IMG/VR virus record: IMGVR_UViG_3300038566_000030
Span: 1 to 34,477 of that record
Source of the DNA: a virus
Direction: 5' to 3' (one strand)
Length of the DNA: 34,477 nt
This document shows positions 1 through 6,636 of this stretch, one piece after another. How positions within the stretch are numbered: position 1 is the first letter of the stretch; every line of letters begins with the position of its first letter. The translations under genes and the position numbers were made by a program. Under the pieces are notes generated by a model. It did not search any database. It saw only the letters and a program-made list of their open reading frames with translations, and was not told where the DNA came from.

Positions 1-77
1 CAACCTGGTCGTTAGGAAGTAAGATTGTCAGACAACCTGGTCGTTAGGAAGTAAGATTGTCAGACAACCTGGTCGTT
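1..77. repeat. 32-bp tandem direct repeat, 2.4 copies
   Basis: Two identical 32-bp units lie at 1-32 and 33-64, and the first 13 bases of a third follow at 65-77 before the sequence diverges. The unit begins CAACCTGGTCGTTAGGAAGT. There are no spacers between copies, so it is not a CRISPR array. It sits at the very edge of the window, about 250 bp past the end of the large terminase gene. It could be an iteron block, part of a packaging or terminal-repeat region, or an assembly artefact at a contig end. The true copy number cannot be known because the array runs off the edge. Confidence 0.85.
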
Positions 78-133
78 CGACAAAAGGGTGGGCTAGGGCC
101 AGTCGGGCGGCTTAAGCATTTACGGGAAGTGTC

Positions 134-300
134 GGTAGAAATGTACCCCTACTTTATAGTATAATAAATTTATTAAGCCTACTTTGGGGTAGAAATGTAC
201 CCCTACTTTATAGTATAATAAATTTATTAACCCCACTGTACAGTATAATAAATTTATTAACCCTACTGCAGGAGGTGTGAGTAGAAATGTACCCCTACTG
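134..300. repeat. Repeated promoter-like AT-rich elements with a 14-bp palindrome
   Basis: The 19-mer GTAGAAATGTACCCCTACT occurs at 135-153, 189-207 and 281-299. The perfect palindrome TAATAAATTTATTA occurs at 162-175, 216-229 and 246-259. In each of the latter three copies it overlaps a perfect TATAAT hexamer on the plus strand (160-165, 214-219, 244-249). The second 19-mer copy also forms a GGGGTA/TACCCC hairpin at 186-203. A further palindrome copy lies upstream of the capsid gene at 3872-3885. These could be tandem promoters with an operator on the -10 box, or an origin or packaging region. If they are rightward promoters, the transcript would be antisense to the large terminase gene. The rest of 1-320 has no convincing gene. 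Confidence 0.7.
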
Positions 301-320
301 TAGAGTACGTGTTCTGTAGA

Positions 321-2003
321 CTATACATCATGTCCACTTGCCCTCCTGCGTCGTACAGGCCCCGCAAGGGATGAATCGTTCGTACCAGCACTCTCAGTCA
401 CCCCAACTGCTATGGACCGTAAGACATCTGCCCCGTGTGAATACTCATCGTGAAGGGGCGTCTTTTTCCACACCCTTAGCTTAGGGTCCCATTCTTTAGA
501 GTAGTTGTAGAAGCAGTCTATCAAGTATCCCGCTCTAGGGTCTATCCACAACGATGGTATCATCCGCCGGACAGCCTCAATGCCGTCTGCGATCGATGAC
601 TTAGCTAACACTCTAACACCTGACTGAATACCCTCGTTTCTAAAGTATTCCCGGCACATGTCCAGCCTGGTACGTGCTCGGCCTCCACCGCCATTACCAC
701 TGACTAGCTGTCTCACCTTAATGTCATGTGGGAACACATAGTTACGTATGTCGTATCCTCGGCTCTCCGCTTCTTCAATGTAGTGTTCTAGGTCATACCC
801 GTTGTTCCAGTAGTCGTCTACTATACGATAGCTACCACGGTACCATTGTACAAAGCCCATGACCATGTAGTCATCGACCCCTAGATCGAAGTATACATCA
901 AGTGGTAAGTTAGGGTCATACAAGTCCGAGGATACTCGGTTGCCACGGACAACCTCTTCAGTGAACAGACGTGAGTAGTAAGTACCATCTCGGGAGGCCA
1001 TGAAAGCTTCTTCAGGTGTTGCTGGATACTCCTGGTACACGTCACCCTCAAGCTCTCTATGCTGTTGTATCCAGAAGTTCCGCTGCTCGACACTTGCCGT
1101 GATGCCTGCGTCACTTAGCTTAGCAAAGTACTCGCGGGAGTCGCCGGTCTCGGCTTGTGGGAGTGACAGTGCGCAGTCAGGGTCGTCCAGCCAGGAGAGG
1201 AAGACAGGCTCAAAGTCCTTGGGACCTTGCTGGCCAGAGCATTTAGCTAAGACTGCGTTGTCCCACATAGTCTTGAAGTCGTTACGGCCTTCAGCTGTAG
1301 ACTCAATAACACCTGTGTTGCCTGCTGCCAGGGCTTGGAGAGTACCAGTCTTGGTTTCTTTAGCTCTCTGTGGGTTTGCATTAGCTATCTTCGCAAATTC
1401 CGAGATGTGCAACCTCTGGAGTGTCGTCGACCGGAACGAGGTACGTATAAAGATTGTACAGTTGTTCGAGAAGGCAAGCTCCTTTGTGTTGTCCTTAACT
1501 AACTTGACATTGACAAAGCCCTTGATATCATCGGGTAAGGTGTCCCACAGGAGCTTTGACCTCTCAAGTAGCGTCGCTGCTTCGTCAGCCCCTTGAGCCA
1601 TCAGGCCCACACTTAGGTAATGGCCAAAGACTGAGTCATCGAAGAACGAGACAAGCCACAAGGTTGAGATACCCTGTTGTCTAGACTTGAGGATGATCAC
1701 ACGTGGATGTCGTCGTGTGGCCGCGTAGACTTTAAGCTGTGCCTGGTTCATCCTGAAGATTCGAGGGTTACCATCTTTGTCTACGATCGTGTAGATATTG
1801 TTGAGCCGCCAGAGCTTATTAGACAAGTAACGGCGTTCAAACTCCTCAGTTGATATGTCCGATGGTACAGGGTCGTTGAAGAAAGAGTAATGACCCTGGA
1901 GATCAGGGAAGTACTCATTGAACACTGCTTCTGTGATGCGTAGCTTATTTGGCAGGGACGTCGGAGAGGAGGGCTGAGTATTTAGCTTCACTAGTTTCAC
2001 CAT
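321..2003 (-). CDS. terL: Terminase large subunit (DNA-packaging ATPase/nuclease)
   Basis: This is the motor that pumps phage DNA into the prohead and cuts it. The protein is about 560 residues from the ATG at 2003. It shows a variant Walker A (KSRQQGIST, about residues 106-114) of the kind usual in terminases, a Walker B-like LHISEFAKI, and the coupling segment IESTAEG. A C-terminal nuclease half follows, with an acidic DVYFDLG segment and HDEYSHGADVLR near the end. It lies directly downstream of the small terminase and overlaps it by about 60 bp. No strong ribosome binding site precedes 2003, and an in-frame ATG at 2045 is possible, so the start is uncertain. The function is secure from the motifs and the pairing with the small subunit. 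Confidence 0.93.
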   Translation of the reverse strand: MVKLVKLNTQPSSPTSLPNKLRITEAVFNEYFPDLQGHYSFFNDPVPSDISTEEFERRYLSNKLWRLNNIYTIVDKDGNPRIFRMNQAQLKVYAATRRHPRVIILKSRQQGISTLWLVSFFDDSVFGHYLSVGLMAQGADEAATLLERSKLLWDTLPDDIKGFVNVKLVKDNTKELAFSNNCTIFIRTSFRSTTLQRLHISEFAKIANANPQRAKETKTGTLQALAAGNTGVIESTAEGRNDFKTMWDNAVLAKCSGQQGPKDFEPVFLSWLDDPDCALSLPQAETGDSREYFAKLSDAGITASVEQRNFWIQQHRELEGDVYQEYPATPEEAFMASRDGTYYSRLFTEEVVRGNRVSSDLYDPNLPLDVYFDLGVDDYMVMGFVQWYRGSYRIVDDYWNNGYDLEHYIEEAESRGYDIRNYVFPHDIKVRQLVSGNGGGGRARTRLDMCREYFRNEGIQSGVRVLAKSSIADGIEAVRRMIPSLWIDPRAGYLIDCFYNYSKEWDPKLRVWKKTPLHDEYSHGADVLRSIAVGVTESAGTNDSSLAGPVRRRRASGHDV

Positions 2004-2436
2004 AGTTATTCTGTATGTTGACCTGTTGCTTGTTGAAGAAGGCATTCTGTAGTGCACACAAGGAGTCGGTTAGCGCCTCAAGTTCAGACACAGAGTCAAC
2101 ACCCATAACCAGGGACCTTATCTTGGTGTTGATCTGGGAAGCGGTACTCTGGAACTCTGTAGACAGTTTCTCAAGGCCGGTAAGCTTTTGGACTGTCTGC
2201 TTAGCTTCATCAATTAGCTCAGCTGGTAAGGTGTCTGCTACTGTCTCAGCTAACTCAGCCAGGACTACCTTGTCCATGTTGAGTAGTTTGTCAAGGGTTC
2301 CCTCTGTCTTAGCTGCCTCAAACTCACGGCGGTAGCGTAGGACCGTAGGGTACGACACTTCTAGCTCATTAGCTATCTCACGAGGTTCCTCACCTAGAGA
2401 GAGTCTCGATATTATACTATACTTTAGATCGCTCAT
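1945..2436 (-). CDS. terS: Terminase small subunit
   Basis: The gene encodes a 163-residue protein that should recognise the packaging site and load the large terminase. The N-terminus contains a clear helix-turn-helix: a segment reading EEPREIANELEVSYPTVLRY at about residues 16-35. A long helical, acidic central region follows that could form the oligomer. It sits immediately upstream of the large subunit on the same strand and overlaps it, which is the usual order. Its start overlaps the end of the ribbon-helix-helix gene by 20 bp. The call rests on the HTH, the length and the position; the sequence of small terminases is poorly conserved. Confidence 0.8.
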   Translation of the reverse strand: MSDLKYSIISRLSLGEEPREIANELEVSYPTVLRYRREFEAAKTEGTLDKLLNMDKVVLAELAETVADTLPAELIDEAKQTVQKLTGLEKLSTEFQSTASQINTKIRSLVMGVDSVSELEALTDSLCALQNAFFNKQQVNIQNNYGETSEAKYSALLSDVPAK

Positions 2437-2569
2437 AATTAGCTAGTGCCTCAAGTACGACAGATGAGAAGGTTCGGCCAGAGCGGTCACACTCAGCTTT
2501 GATTCTTTGTACTAGCGCTTCTTCAAGCGGCTTTTTGCGTTCGCGGGTAGAGAAGGTGTGGACAGACAT
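2417..2569 (-). CDS. Small ribbon-helix-helix DNA-binding protein
   Basis: This is a 50-residue gene that a longer minimum length would miss. It is preceded by GAGGAA seven bases before the ATG at 2569, a good ribosome binding site. After a basic N-terminus, the segment EEALVQRIKAECDRSGRTF followed by SSVVLEAL has the strand-helix-turn-helix pattern of MetJ/Arc-type repressors. It is the first gene of the leftward terminase operon and lies next to a divergent promoter containing a 7-bp inverted repeat. Proteins of this fold usually bind such repeats as dimers. I therefore infer that it autoregulates the divergent promoters; no operator binding is shown by sequence alone. Its 3' end overlaps the small terminase start. 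Confidence 0.75.
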   Translation of the reverse strand: MSVHTFSTRERKKPLEEALVQRIKAECDRSGRTFSSVVLEALANYERSKV

Positions 2570-2596
2570 ACTAGTTCCTCAGTAAATTTAATAAAA

Positions 2597-2640
2597 ATTA
2601 TATCTCATTTGTTTACGTGCGTAAACGAATATTATATAAT
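2597..2640. promoter_or_regulatory. Interlocked divergent promoters over an inverted repeat
   Basis: The rightward promoter has TTTACG at 2612-2617, a 17-bp spacer and TATAAT at 2635-2640. The leftward promoter has exactly the same hexamers and spacing: TTTACG at 2625-2620 and TATAAT at 2602-2597. The two -35 boxes are the arms of the inverted repeat GTTTACG-TG-CGTAAAC (2611-2626). Each -35 box lies inside or next to the other promoter's spacer, so polymerase cannot occupy both at once. The leftward promoter serves the ribbon-helix-helix and terminase genes, the rightward one the scaffold-like gene and onward. Confidence 0.72.
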
Positions 2641-2670
2641 ATATTTTTCAACCATAAAGTAGGAAATCAC

Positions 2671-3369
2671 ATGAGTGAGTCTTTCGAAGAGCAAGTGAAC
2701 AGTGTAGCCTCGGCAATGACCCAGGCTGAAGATGGCAACTGGGTTATACCTGAAGACCTTGAGGTAACTCCAGAAGTAAAATTTGCGGCTAACCTGGAGA
2801 AGCGTAGACGTGACACCCAGGCAGCATATGGTAAGACTAATCAGCGGCTAAAGGCCCTGGAGGTTGAGAACGCTGAGTTAGCTAAGGGCTGGGAGTCTGA
2901 CGTTAGCTTAGCTTTGACCGAAGAGCAAGAGGCTGAGCTAAATGAGCTTAAGCACAGTGACCCTGACGCTTGGAGAGTACGGCTAAATGAGGTCGAGGCT
3001 GAGAACAAGAGCAAGTTTGAAGAAACCAAGACAAACATCGTTAATAAAGCTAAGACTGAGAGTGAGCTTGAGCGTCGTACACGTGTCATGGCTGAATTCA
3101 GTGAAGCTAACCCCGACTTAGTTATTAATGACCAGGTTATCAACGACGATGTGCCACCAAAGTATACACGTCAGCTTAGTGCTGGTGAGATAACATTTGA
3201 TGAGTTCCTTGAGACTGTCAAGACTTATCTTACTAAGGGTCGTGTGCTAGAAGGTGGTGAGGGAGCTCCAAAGAGTCCTGATCTTAGTAAGTCTGGAGGA
3301 AGTAGCAAGCCTACAGAGCAAGCAGTTAACGCTAGTATCTCGGAGAGCTATAAAAATGAAACATACTGA
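2671..3369 (+). CDS. Probable capsid scaffolding protein
   Basis: The gene encodes a 232-residue, highly charged and mostly helical protein, rich in Glu and Lys, with coiled-coil-like stretches in the middle (about residues 45-135) and a polar Gly/Ser-rich tail. The ATG at 2671 is chosen because AGGA lies just upstream; a longer frame from 2617 starts inside the promoter. It is the first gene of the rightward virion operon and precedes the major capsid gene by two small accessory genes. Composition and place fit an internal scaffold that shapes the prohead and is later lost. No motif proves this, and a minor head protein is the alternative. Confidence 0.6.
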   Translation: MSESFEEQVNSVASAMTQAEDGNWVIPEDLEVTPEVKFAANLEKRRRDTQAAYGKTNQRLKALEVENAELAKGWESDVSLALTEEQEAELNELKHSDPDAWRVRLNEVEAENKSKFEETKTNIVNKAKTESELERRTRVMAEFSEANPDLVINDQVINDDVPPKYTRQLSAGEITFDEFLETVKTYLTKGRVLEGGEGAPKSPDLSKSGGSSKPTEQAVNASISESYKNETY

Positions 3370-3586
3370 TATAGGTGTGGCTATTTCTGCTTTACGTGGA
3401 GGCAAGCGTGTAGCAAGGGAAGGATGGAACGGTAAGGACATGTATCTAGAGCTACAAGTCCCAGACCAACATAGTAAAATGTCCCTGCCTTACATCTACA
3501 TGAAAACAGCCTGCGACAACAAAGTCCCATGGTTAGCGAGTCAGACCGACCTATTAGCTACTGACTGGTTAGTCTTAAATCATTAA
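3356..3586 (+). CDS. tad2: Tad2-like (DUF2829) anti-Thoeris protein
   Basis: The 76-residue protein matches the whole DUF2829 pattern. ISALRGGKRVAREGWNGKDM lies near the N-terminus, then LPYIYMKTA, then VPWLASQTDLLATDWLVL near the C-terminus. Proteins of this family, named Tad2, act as a sponge for the cyclic ADP-ribose signal made by the bacterial Thoeris defence, so the NADase effector is not switched on. The start at 3356 overlaps the end of the scaffold-like gene by 14 bp, with a purine-rich GGAGAG sequence upstream. Finding it inside the virion operon, not among early genes, is unusual. Family membership is strong; Thoeris inhibition is inferred from the family. Confidence 0.82.
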   Translation: MKHTDIGVAISALRGGKRVAREGWNGKDMYLELQVPDQHSKMSLPYIYMKTACDNKVPWLASQTDLLATDWLVLNH

Positions 3587-3604
3587 TATGGAGTAATAGC
3601 TAAG

Positions 3605-3874
3605 ATGATGGAAGACCTAGGCTGCATAGGCGACCACATAACAGTTTCAGGTATTAAAGAGCGTATTGAAGAGATAGACTTCCAGACCCTTACTTTAGCC
3701 GGTAAAAAGTTTATGTATTGCGGTATTAGACTCAAGGGAGGTTTTGTGGTAGTAGGAAAACCCGCGGCGTGTATAGACCCAGCTAACTGGAGAGACGAGA
3801 TTGGTCGTAAGGTTAGCTTTGATAATACGTTCAGCGAGATATGGCAACTGGAAGCGTACAGAAAGATGTCTTAA
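3605..3874 (+). CDS. N4 gp49 / Sf6 gp66 family protein, function unknown
   Basis: The gene encodes an 89-residue protein. Its order of conserved blocks fits the small phage family that includes N4 gp49 and Sf6 gp66: an N-terminal helix (GIKERIEEIDF), a beta segment (FMYCGIRLKGGFVVVGKPAA), NWRDEIGRKVSFDNTFSEIW, and a final LEAYRK. The biochemical function of this family is not known. Two ATGs stand side by side at 3605 and 3608. It lies between the Tad2-like gene and the capsid promoter, so the two small genes form a short accessory insert between scaffold and capsid. Its stop codon is the first part of the 14-bp palindrome at 3872-3885. Confidence 0.72.
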   Translation: MMEDLGCIGDHITVSGIKERIEEIDFQTLTLAGKKFMYCGIRLKGGFVVVGKPAACIDPANWRDEIGRKVSFDNTFSEIWQLEAYRKMS

Positions 3875-3885
3875 TAAATTTATTA
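3872..3885. repeat. Fourth copy of the TAATAAATTTATTA palindrome
   Basis: This perfect 14-bp palindrome is identical to the three copies at 162-259. It overlaps the stop codon of the gp49/gp66-family gene and lies 27 bp upstream of the TATAAT of the capsid promoter. The repetition of an exact palindrome next to promoter elements 3.6 kb apart makes a protein-binding site plausible. Confidence 0.7.
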
Positions 3886-3892
3886 CTGCATA

Positions 3893-3918
3893 CATTTATA
3901 TGCGTTTTGTGATATAAT
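3893..3918 (+). promoter_or_regulatory. Capsid operon promoter (extended -10)
   Basis: CATTT lies at 3893-3897 and GTGATATAAT at 3909-3918, which contains a perfect extended -10 element (TGATATAAT). The same two blocks at the same distance occur before the SSB and nuclease genes on the other strand. The sequence after the -10 (AATAAAAGTATTAAG) closely resembles that after the TATAAT boxes at 160-259. There is no good TTGACA box. The transcript would carry a leader of about 145 bases before the capsid gene. Confidence 0.7.
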
Positions 3919-3940
3919 AAAAGTATTAAGTTGGTCAGTA

Positions 3941-4005
3941 GCTGGTATCGGAGTAGACTCCATACAAGTGTGAAAACCAGCGTTGCACATGCCCTACTCA
4001 GTAGG
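3941..4005 (+). promoter_or_regulatory. Structured leader RNA before the capsid gene
   Basis: The 195 bp between the gp49/gp66-family gene and the capsid gene hold no gene, but they hold pairing segments. GCTGGT (3941-3946) pairs with ACCAGC (3976-3981). Inside it GGAG (3950-3953) pairs with CTCC (3958-3961) around the loop TAGA. Downstream CCTAC (3993-3997) pairs with GTAGG (4001-4005). A leader of this kind may stabilise the abundant capsid mRNA or hold a processing site. I do not recognise a known riboswitch or a tRNA. Confidence 0.5.
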
Positions 4006-4069
4006 TTCCTTTCGATGCGGCGTTCTTATATACTTATTCAAACTAAACTTTTTATTCTAGGAGACTCTT

Positions 4070-5218
4070 ATGTCTACCGGTATTGTAAGCTTGAGCTCTG
4101 ATCTCAAGCGTAAAAAGTGGATGCGAGAGGGTTTGATTCAGGCTGCATCACAGTCTTTTTGGGCACCGTTCACCGGTTCTACAAAAGACGCTGTTGTGTT
4201 TCAGTCTAACAATGAGAACTCTGGCGCAGGCCACACTGTTGTATTCGACTTTGATGGTAACCTATCTGGTAAAGCTGTTAAAGGTAAAGACACGGCATTT
4301 GGTAAAGGCGAGCAGAAGAAGAAATTCTCTGACAAGGTCACAGTTGAGCGGTATCGCTTAGTTGTAGACAACGGCGATAAGTTCGATGGCGTTGACATCG
4401 GTGATCTTCAGATCAACGAACACAGCGACAGCCGCGCAAAGTTAGGTGATTTGTTCGTACGCTTTAAAGACCAGTCAATCTTTGACTCAGCTCAAGGTCT
4501 GTTAAACACTAACGAAGACGGCGTGCAAGCACCTTCTCACGTTATTGACCTTAACACCACCTTCGACTTTGGTGCTCTACTTGACATCGAGAAGATTCTA
4601 CGTACCTCTAACGGTTTCACAACTGGTGGAGTTCGTCGTCCTCTTCAGCCTTATACCTTAGCTAATGGCGAGGCTGTTTGGTTGTTTGTCATCGATGCGG
4701 CTATGGCGAATCTACTTCGCTCTGACACTGCTGGGTACCAAACTATCGTACGGTCTGGTGATGTACGCGGTGAGCAAAACCGTAACATCAAGGGCGTGAT
4801 CGGTAAGCTTGGCTCTTTGATGATTGTCGAAGCTGATCACTTCTTCGGGTCCACCTCTGGTTCAACCGCTGGTTGGGGCTTAGACGACTCTGAGATTGAA
4901 ATGTGTGGTTTACGCCAGTATGATGGTGCTAACCCTGCAACAGCTCTTTGGACTGGTCAAGAAGGTTTTGACTATGGTTCAGCAGACCTACACTCACGTG
5001 GCCTTATCTTAGGTACAGGCGGTCTTCAGACAGCATTTGGTAAGCAGCCAGACTATAAGTATCAAGAGTCCCAGGACTTTGGTATCAAGTCTGAGTCAGC
5101 GCTAGAAGTTTGGATGGAGTCTCGTAAGACTCACCTGAAGGCTGAAAACTCTAACTACAAGCAAGCTAAAGTCGCTGATATCGACTACGGTGTTATTGCT
5201 GTTGATGTAGGAGTATAA
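4070..5218 (+). CDS. Major capsid protein (N4 gp56 family)
   Basis: The 382-residue protein builds the phage head. Its N-terminal part (residues about 1-45, with SLSSDLKRKKWMREGLIQAA and SFWAPFTG), a segment around GDLQINEHSDSRAKLGDLF, and the C-terminal ALEVWMESRKTHLKAENSNY fit the DUF4043 / N4 gp56 capsid family. A strong TAGGAG ribosome binding site precedes the ATG at 4070. The gene has its own promoter and structured leader, as expected for the most abundant virion protein. The base use is smoother than in its neighbours (many GGT, CGT and AAC codons), also typical of a highly expressed gene. Confidence 0.9.
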   Translation: MSTGIVSLSSDLKRKKWMREGLIQAASQSFWAPFTGSTKDAVVFQSNNENSGAGHTVVFDFDGNLSGKAVKGKDTAFGKGEQKKKFSDKVTVERYRLVVDNGDKFDGVDIGDLQINEHSDSRAKLGDLFVRFKDQSIFDSAQGLLNTNEDGVQAPSHVIDLNTTFDFGALLDIEKILRTSNGFTTGGVRRPLQPYTLANGEAVWLFVIDAAMANLLRSDTAGYQTIVRSGDVRGEQNRNIKGVIGKLGSLMIVEADHFFGSTSGSTAGWGLDDSEIEMCGLRQYDGANPATALWTGQEGFDYGSADLHSRGLILGTGGLQTAFGKQPDYKYQESQDFGIKSESALEVWMESRKTHLKAENSNYKQAKVADIDYGVIAVDVGV

Positions 5219-5222
5219 TAGC

Positions 5223-5639
5223 ATGGCTAACAAAAACAACACTCGCGTGGGTAATATCCACGAGAAGAAAGGCGTATGCCGTATGGTTGTTGAGGTTAAC
5301 GCAGACTCTTATAAAGAGTATGCAGATGCGTCTAACAACTACCTAGTAGGCCTACTGCCTGCTGATGCTATTATTGAGGACGCCTACGTCTTCACTAAGG
5401 TAGCGTCAGATGCTCTAGCTGTGACATTAGGTACAGCTGAAGCTGGTACTGAAATCATGTCCGCAGGTGACTCTGCTACCTTGGGTGCGACGGGTACTTT
5501 CACTGGTAAGTCTGATACAGGCTCCGGTGTAGAAGTCCACATGACCTTAGGTGCAGCAGCTACGACAGGTGATTTTATTGTCGTAATAGAGTATACTGAG
5601 TATACTTTAAACACAGGTGATCTTACTCGGATTATCTAA
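5223..5639 (+). CDS. Probable head decoration or minor capsid protein
   Basis: The gene encodes a 138-residue protein that starts 4 bp after the capsid stop. It is rich in Ala, Gly, Thr and Val, with predicted beta strands and no enzyme motif. Its central part (ADAIIEDAYVFTKVASDALAV, then repeated Gly-Thr-rich turns) looks like a small beta-sandwich. A small beta-rich gene directly after the capsid gene, and before a strong terminator-like hairpin, is the usual place for a head decoration or stabilising protein. The role is inferred from position and composition only. Confidence 0.55.
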   Translation: MANKNNTRVGNIHEKKGVCRMVVEVNADSYKEYADASNNYLVGLLPADAIIEDAYVFTKVASDALAVTLGTAEAGTEIMSAGDSATLGATGTFTGKSDTGSGVEVHMTLGAAATTGDFIVVIEYTEYTLNTGDLTRII

Positions 5640-5641
5640 CC

Positions 5642-5690
5642 TATAGCCCTCTTCGGAGGGCTATATCTTAATAGCTATTAAGATATAGCC
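5642..5690 (+). terminator. TTCG hairpin overlapping a perfect 32-bp palindrome
   Basis: The first hairpin has a perfect 10-bp stem (5642-5651 with 5656-5665) closed by a TTCG tetraloop. Its 3' arm is also the 5' arm of a perfect 32-bp palindrome at 5659-5690, whose RNA would form a 14-bp stem around an AGCT loop. The segment TATAGCC of hairpin 1 reappears at the 3' end of the palindrome, so the two structures compete. No run of T follows either one, so a simple intrinsic terminator is not certain. Its place after the two head genes fits partial termination or mRNA end protection. Confidence 0.7.
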
Positions 5691-5706
5691 TTCACTACAG
5701 GTACTA

Positions 5707-6636
5707 ATGCAAATGGCTACTAGAGCAGAAAAGATACTACTAAGAGCTAGAGACACATTAGCTGACCCGGACAAAGAACGTTGGACGGACGATAGACTCT
5801 TGCGCTTAGTTAACGAGGCTCAAGAAGACATAGCTAAGCAGTCCAGGATTCTTAAGGGTCGAGCTGATGTCTCTATGGAGATAGGCGTAGCTGAGTATCC
5901 TCTGCCTGATGACGTCTGGCTTATCACCCGAGCCACCTTTGATGACTGCCCTATTAAGTTTGTATCCTACGACCAGATGGACGAGTTAGCTCGTAAAGCT
6001 GTTGTAACTGATGATCGTTATAACTCTGGTGAGCGGTACAATAATGATTACTACGACTATCAAGCAGTCTGTTGGGACACAGAGACAGGCGATACTATCG
6101 ATGCTATTGTCTACGACCGTAGAGACCTCAGCAAACTCAGAGTGTATCCTATACCTAATGAAAGTTTATCGCAAAATGACTACACTTTTGAGAACGCTGG
6201 TCCTCCCACTTTTACTGGTGATGAGTACCTGGGCGTTGTCTCTGCTATTGATGATTACACTTTTGACTCAGTGTTCGGGGTCGTAACTAACCTGTATGAC
6301 CCCTTCATAGATAAAGAGACCTTCCAGTCTCCTTTCGGTGTTGTCACTAGCATCAACGAGTCTAAGGGCGTAGTAAGAGTCTGGTATATTAGAATGCCTA
6401 CTCCATTAGTTACCTTAGCTGATGAGCTTGATATACCCTCAATGTTCGATACAACAATAAAGCACTATGTTGTAGGTCATGCCTTTGACGACGATATGGA
6501 CACCAGGTTCCAGGAGAAGAGTGCCAAGGCCCTGGGTTACTACGAGCGTGATTTAGCTATAGCTAAGAAAACAGACCGTCAGGATGGTACCCGAGCCACC
6601 CAGCACAACACATCTTATAGAGGGCCATTCGAATGA
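5707..6636 (+). CDS. Probable head-tail adaptor protein
   Basis: The protein is 309 residues (307 if the ATG at 5713 is used). The N-terminus, with RAEKILLRARDTLADPDKER then RLLRLVNEAQEDIAKQ, is a helical start typical of the adaptors that sit below the portal in short-tailed phages. A beta-rich middle contains duplicated motifs (EYLGVVSAIDDYTFDSVFGV, then FQSPFGVVTSINES), and the C-terminus is helical again. It lies between the head genes and the first tailspike and overlaps the latter by the ATGA sequence at 6633. The role is inferred from family resemblance and context. Confidence 0.6.
   Translation: MQMATRAEKILLRARDTLADPDKERWTDDRLLRLVNEAQEDIAKQSRILKGRADVSMEIGVAEYPLPDDVWLITRATFDDCPIKFVSYDQMDELARKAVVTDDRYNSGERYNNDYYDYQAVCWDTETGDTIDAIVYDRRDLSKLRVYPIPNESLSQNDYTFENAGPPTFTGDEYLGVVSAIDDYTFDSVFGVVTNLYDPFIDKETFQSPFGVVTSINESKGVVRVWYIRMPTPLVTLADELDIPSMFDTTIKHYVVGHAFDDDMDTRFQEKSAKALGYYERDLAIAKKTDRQDGTRATQHNTSYRGPFE

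Noticed and set aside
1-77. CRISPR-like repeats
   Set aside because: The units are directly adjacent with no spacers and the third copy is partial.
141-164. Tiny reading frame (MYPYFIV) repeated with the 19-mer
   Set aside because: Seven codons, no ribosome binding site, and it lies on the -10 element; the repeat is better explained as DNA sequence.
1000-1596. 198-residue reading frame on the plus strand inside the large terminase gene
   Set aside because: It is antisense to a gene with clear terminase motifs, has no good start signal and a Ser/Cys/Leu-rich translation typical of shadow frames.
1-3000. Excess of CCAGG/CCTGG (Dcm-type) sites
   Set aside because: About 15 in the first 3 kb against about 6 expected is suggestive, but three fall in the tandem repeat and codon use may explain the rest, so it is not raised as a finding.
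3935-4010. Possible tRNA in the capsid leader
   Set aside because: Stems exist, but there is no seven-base acceptor stem, no T-loop consensus and no usable anticodon arm.
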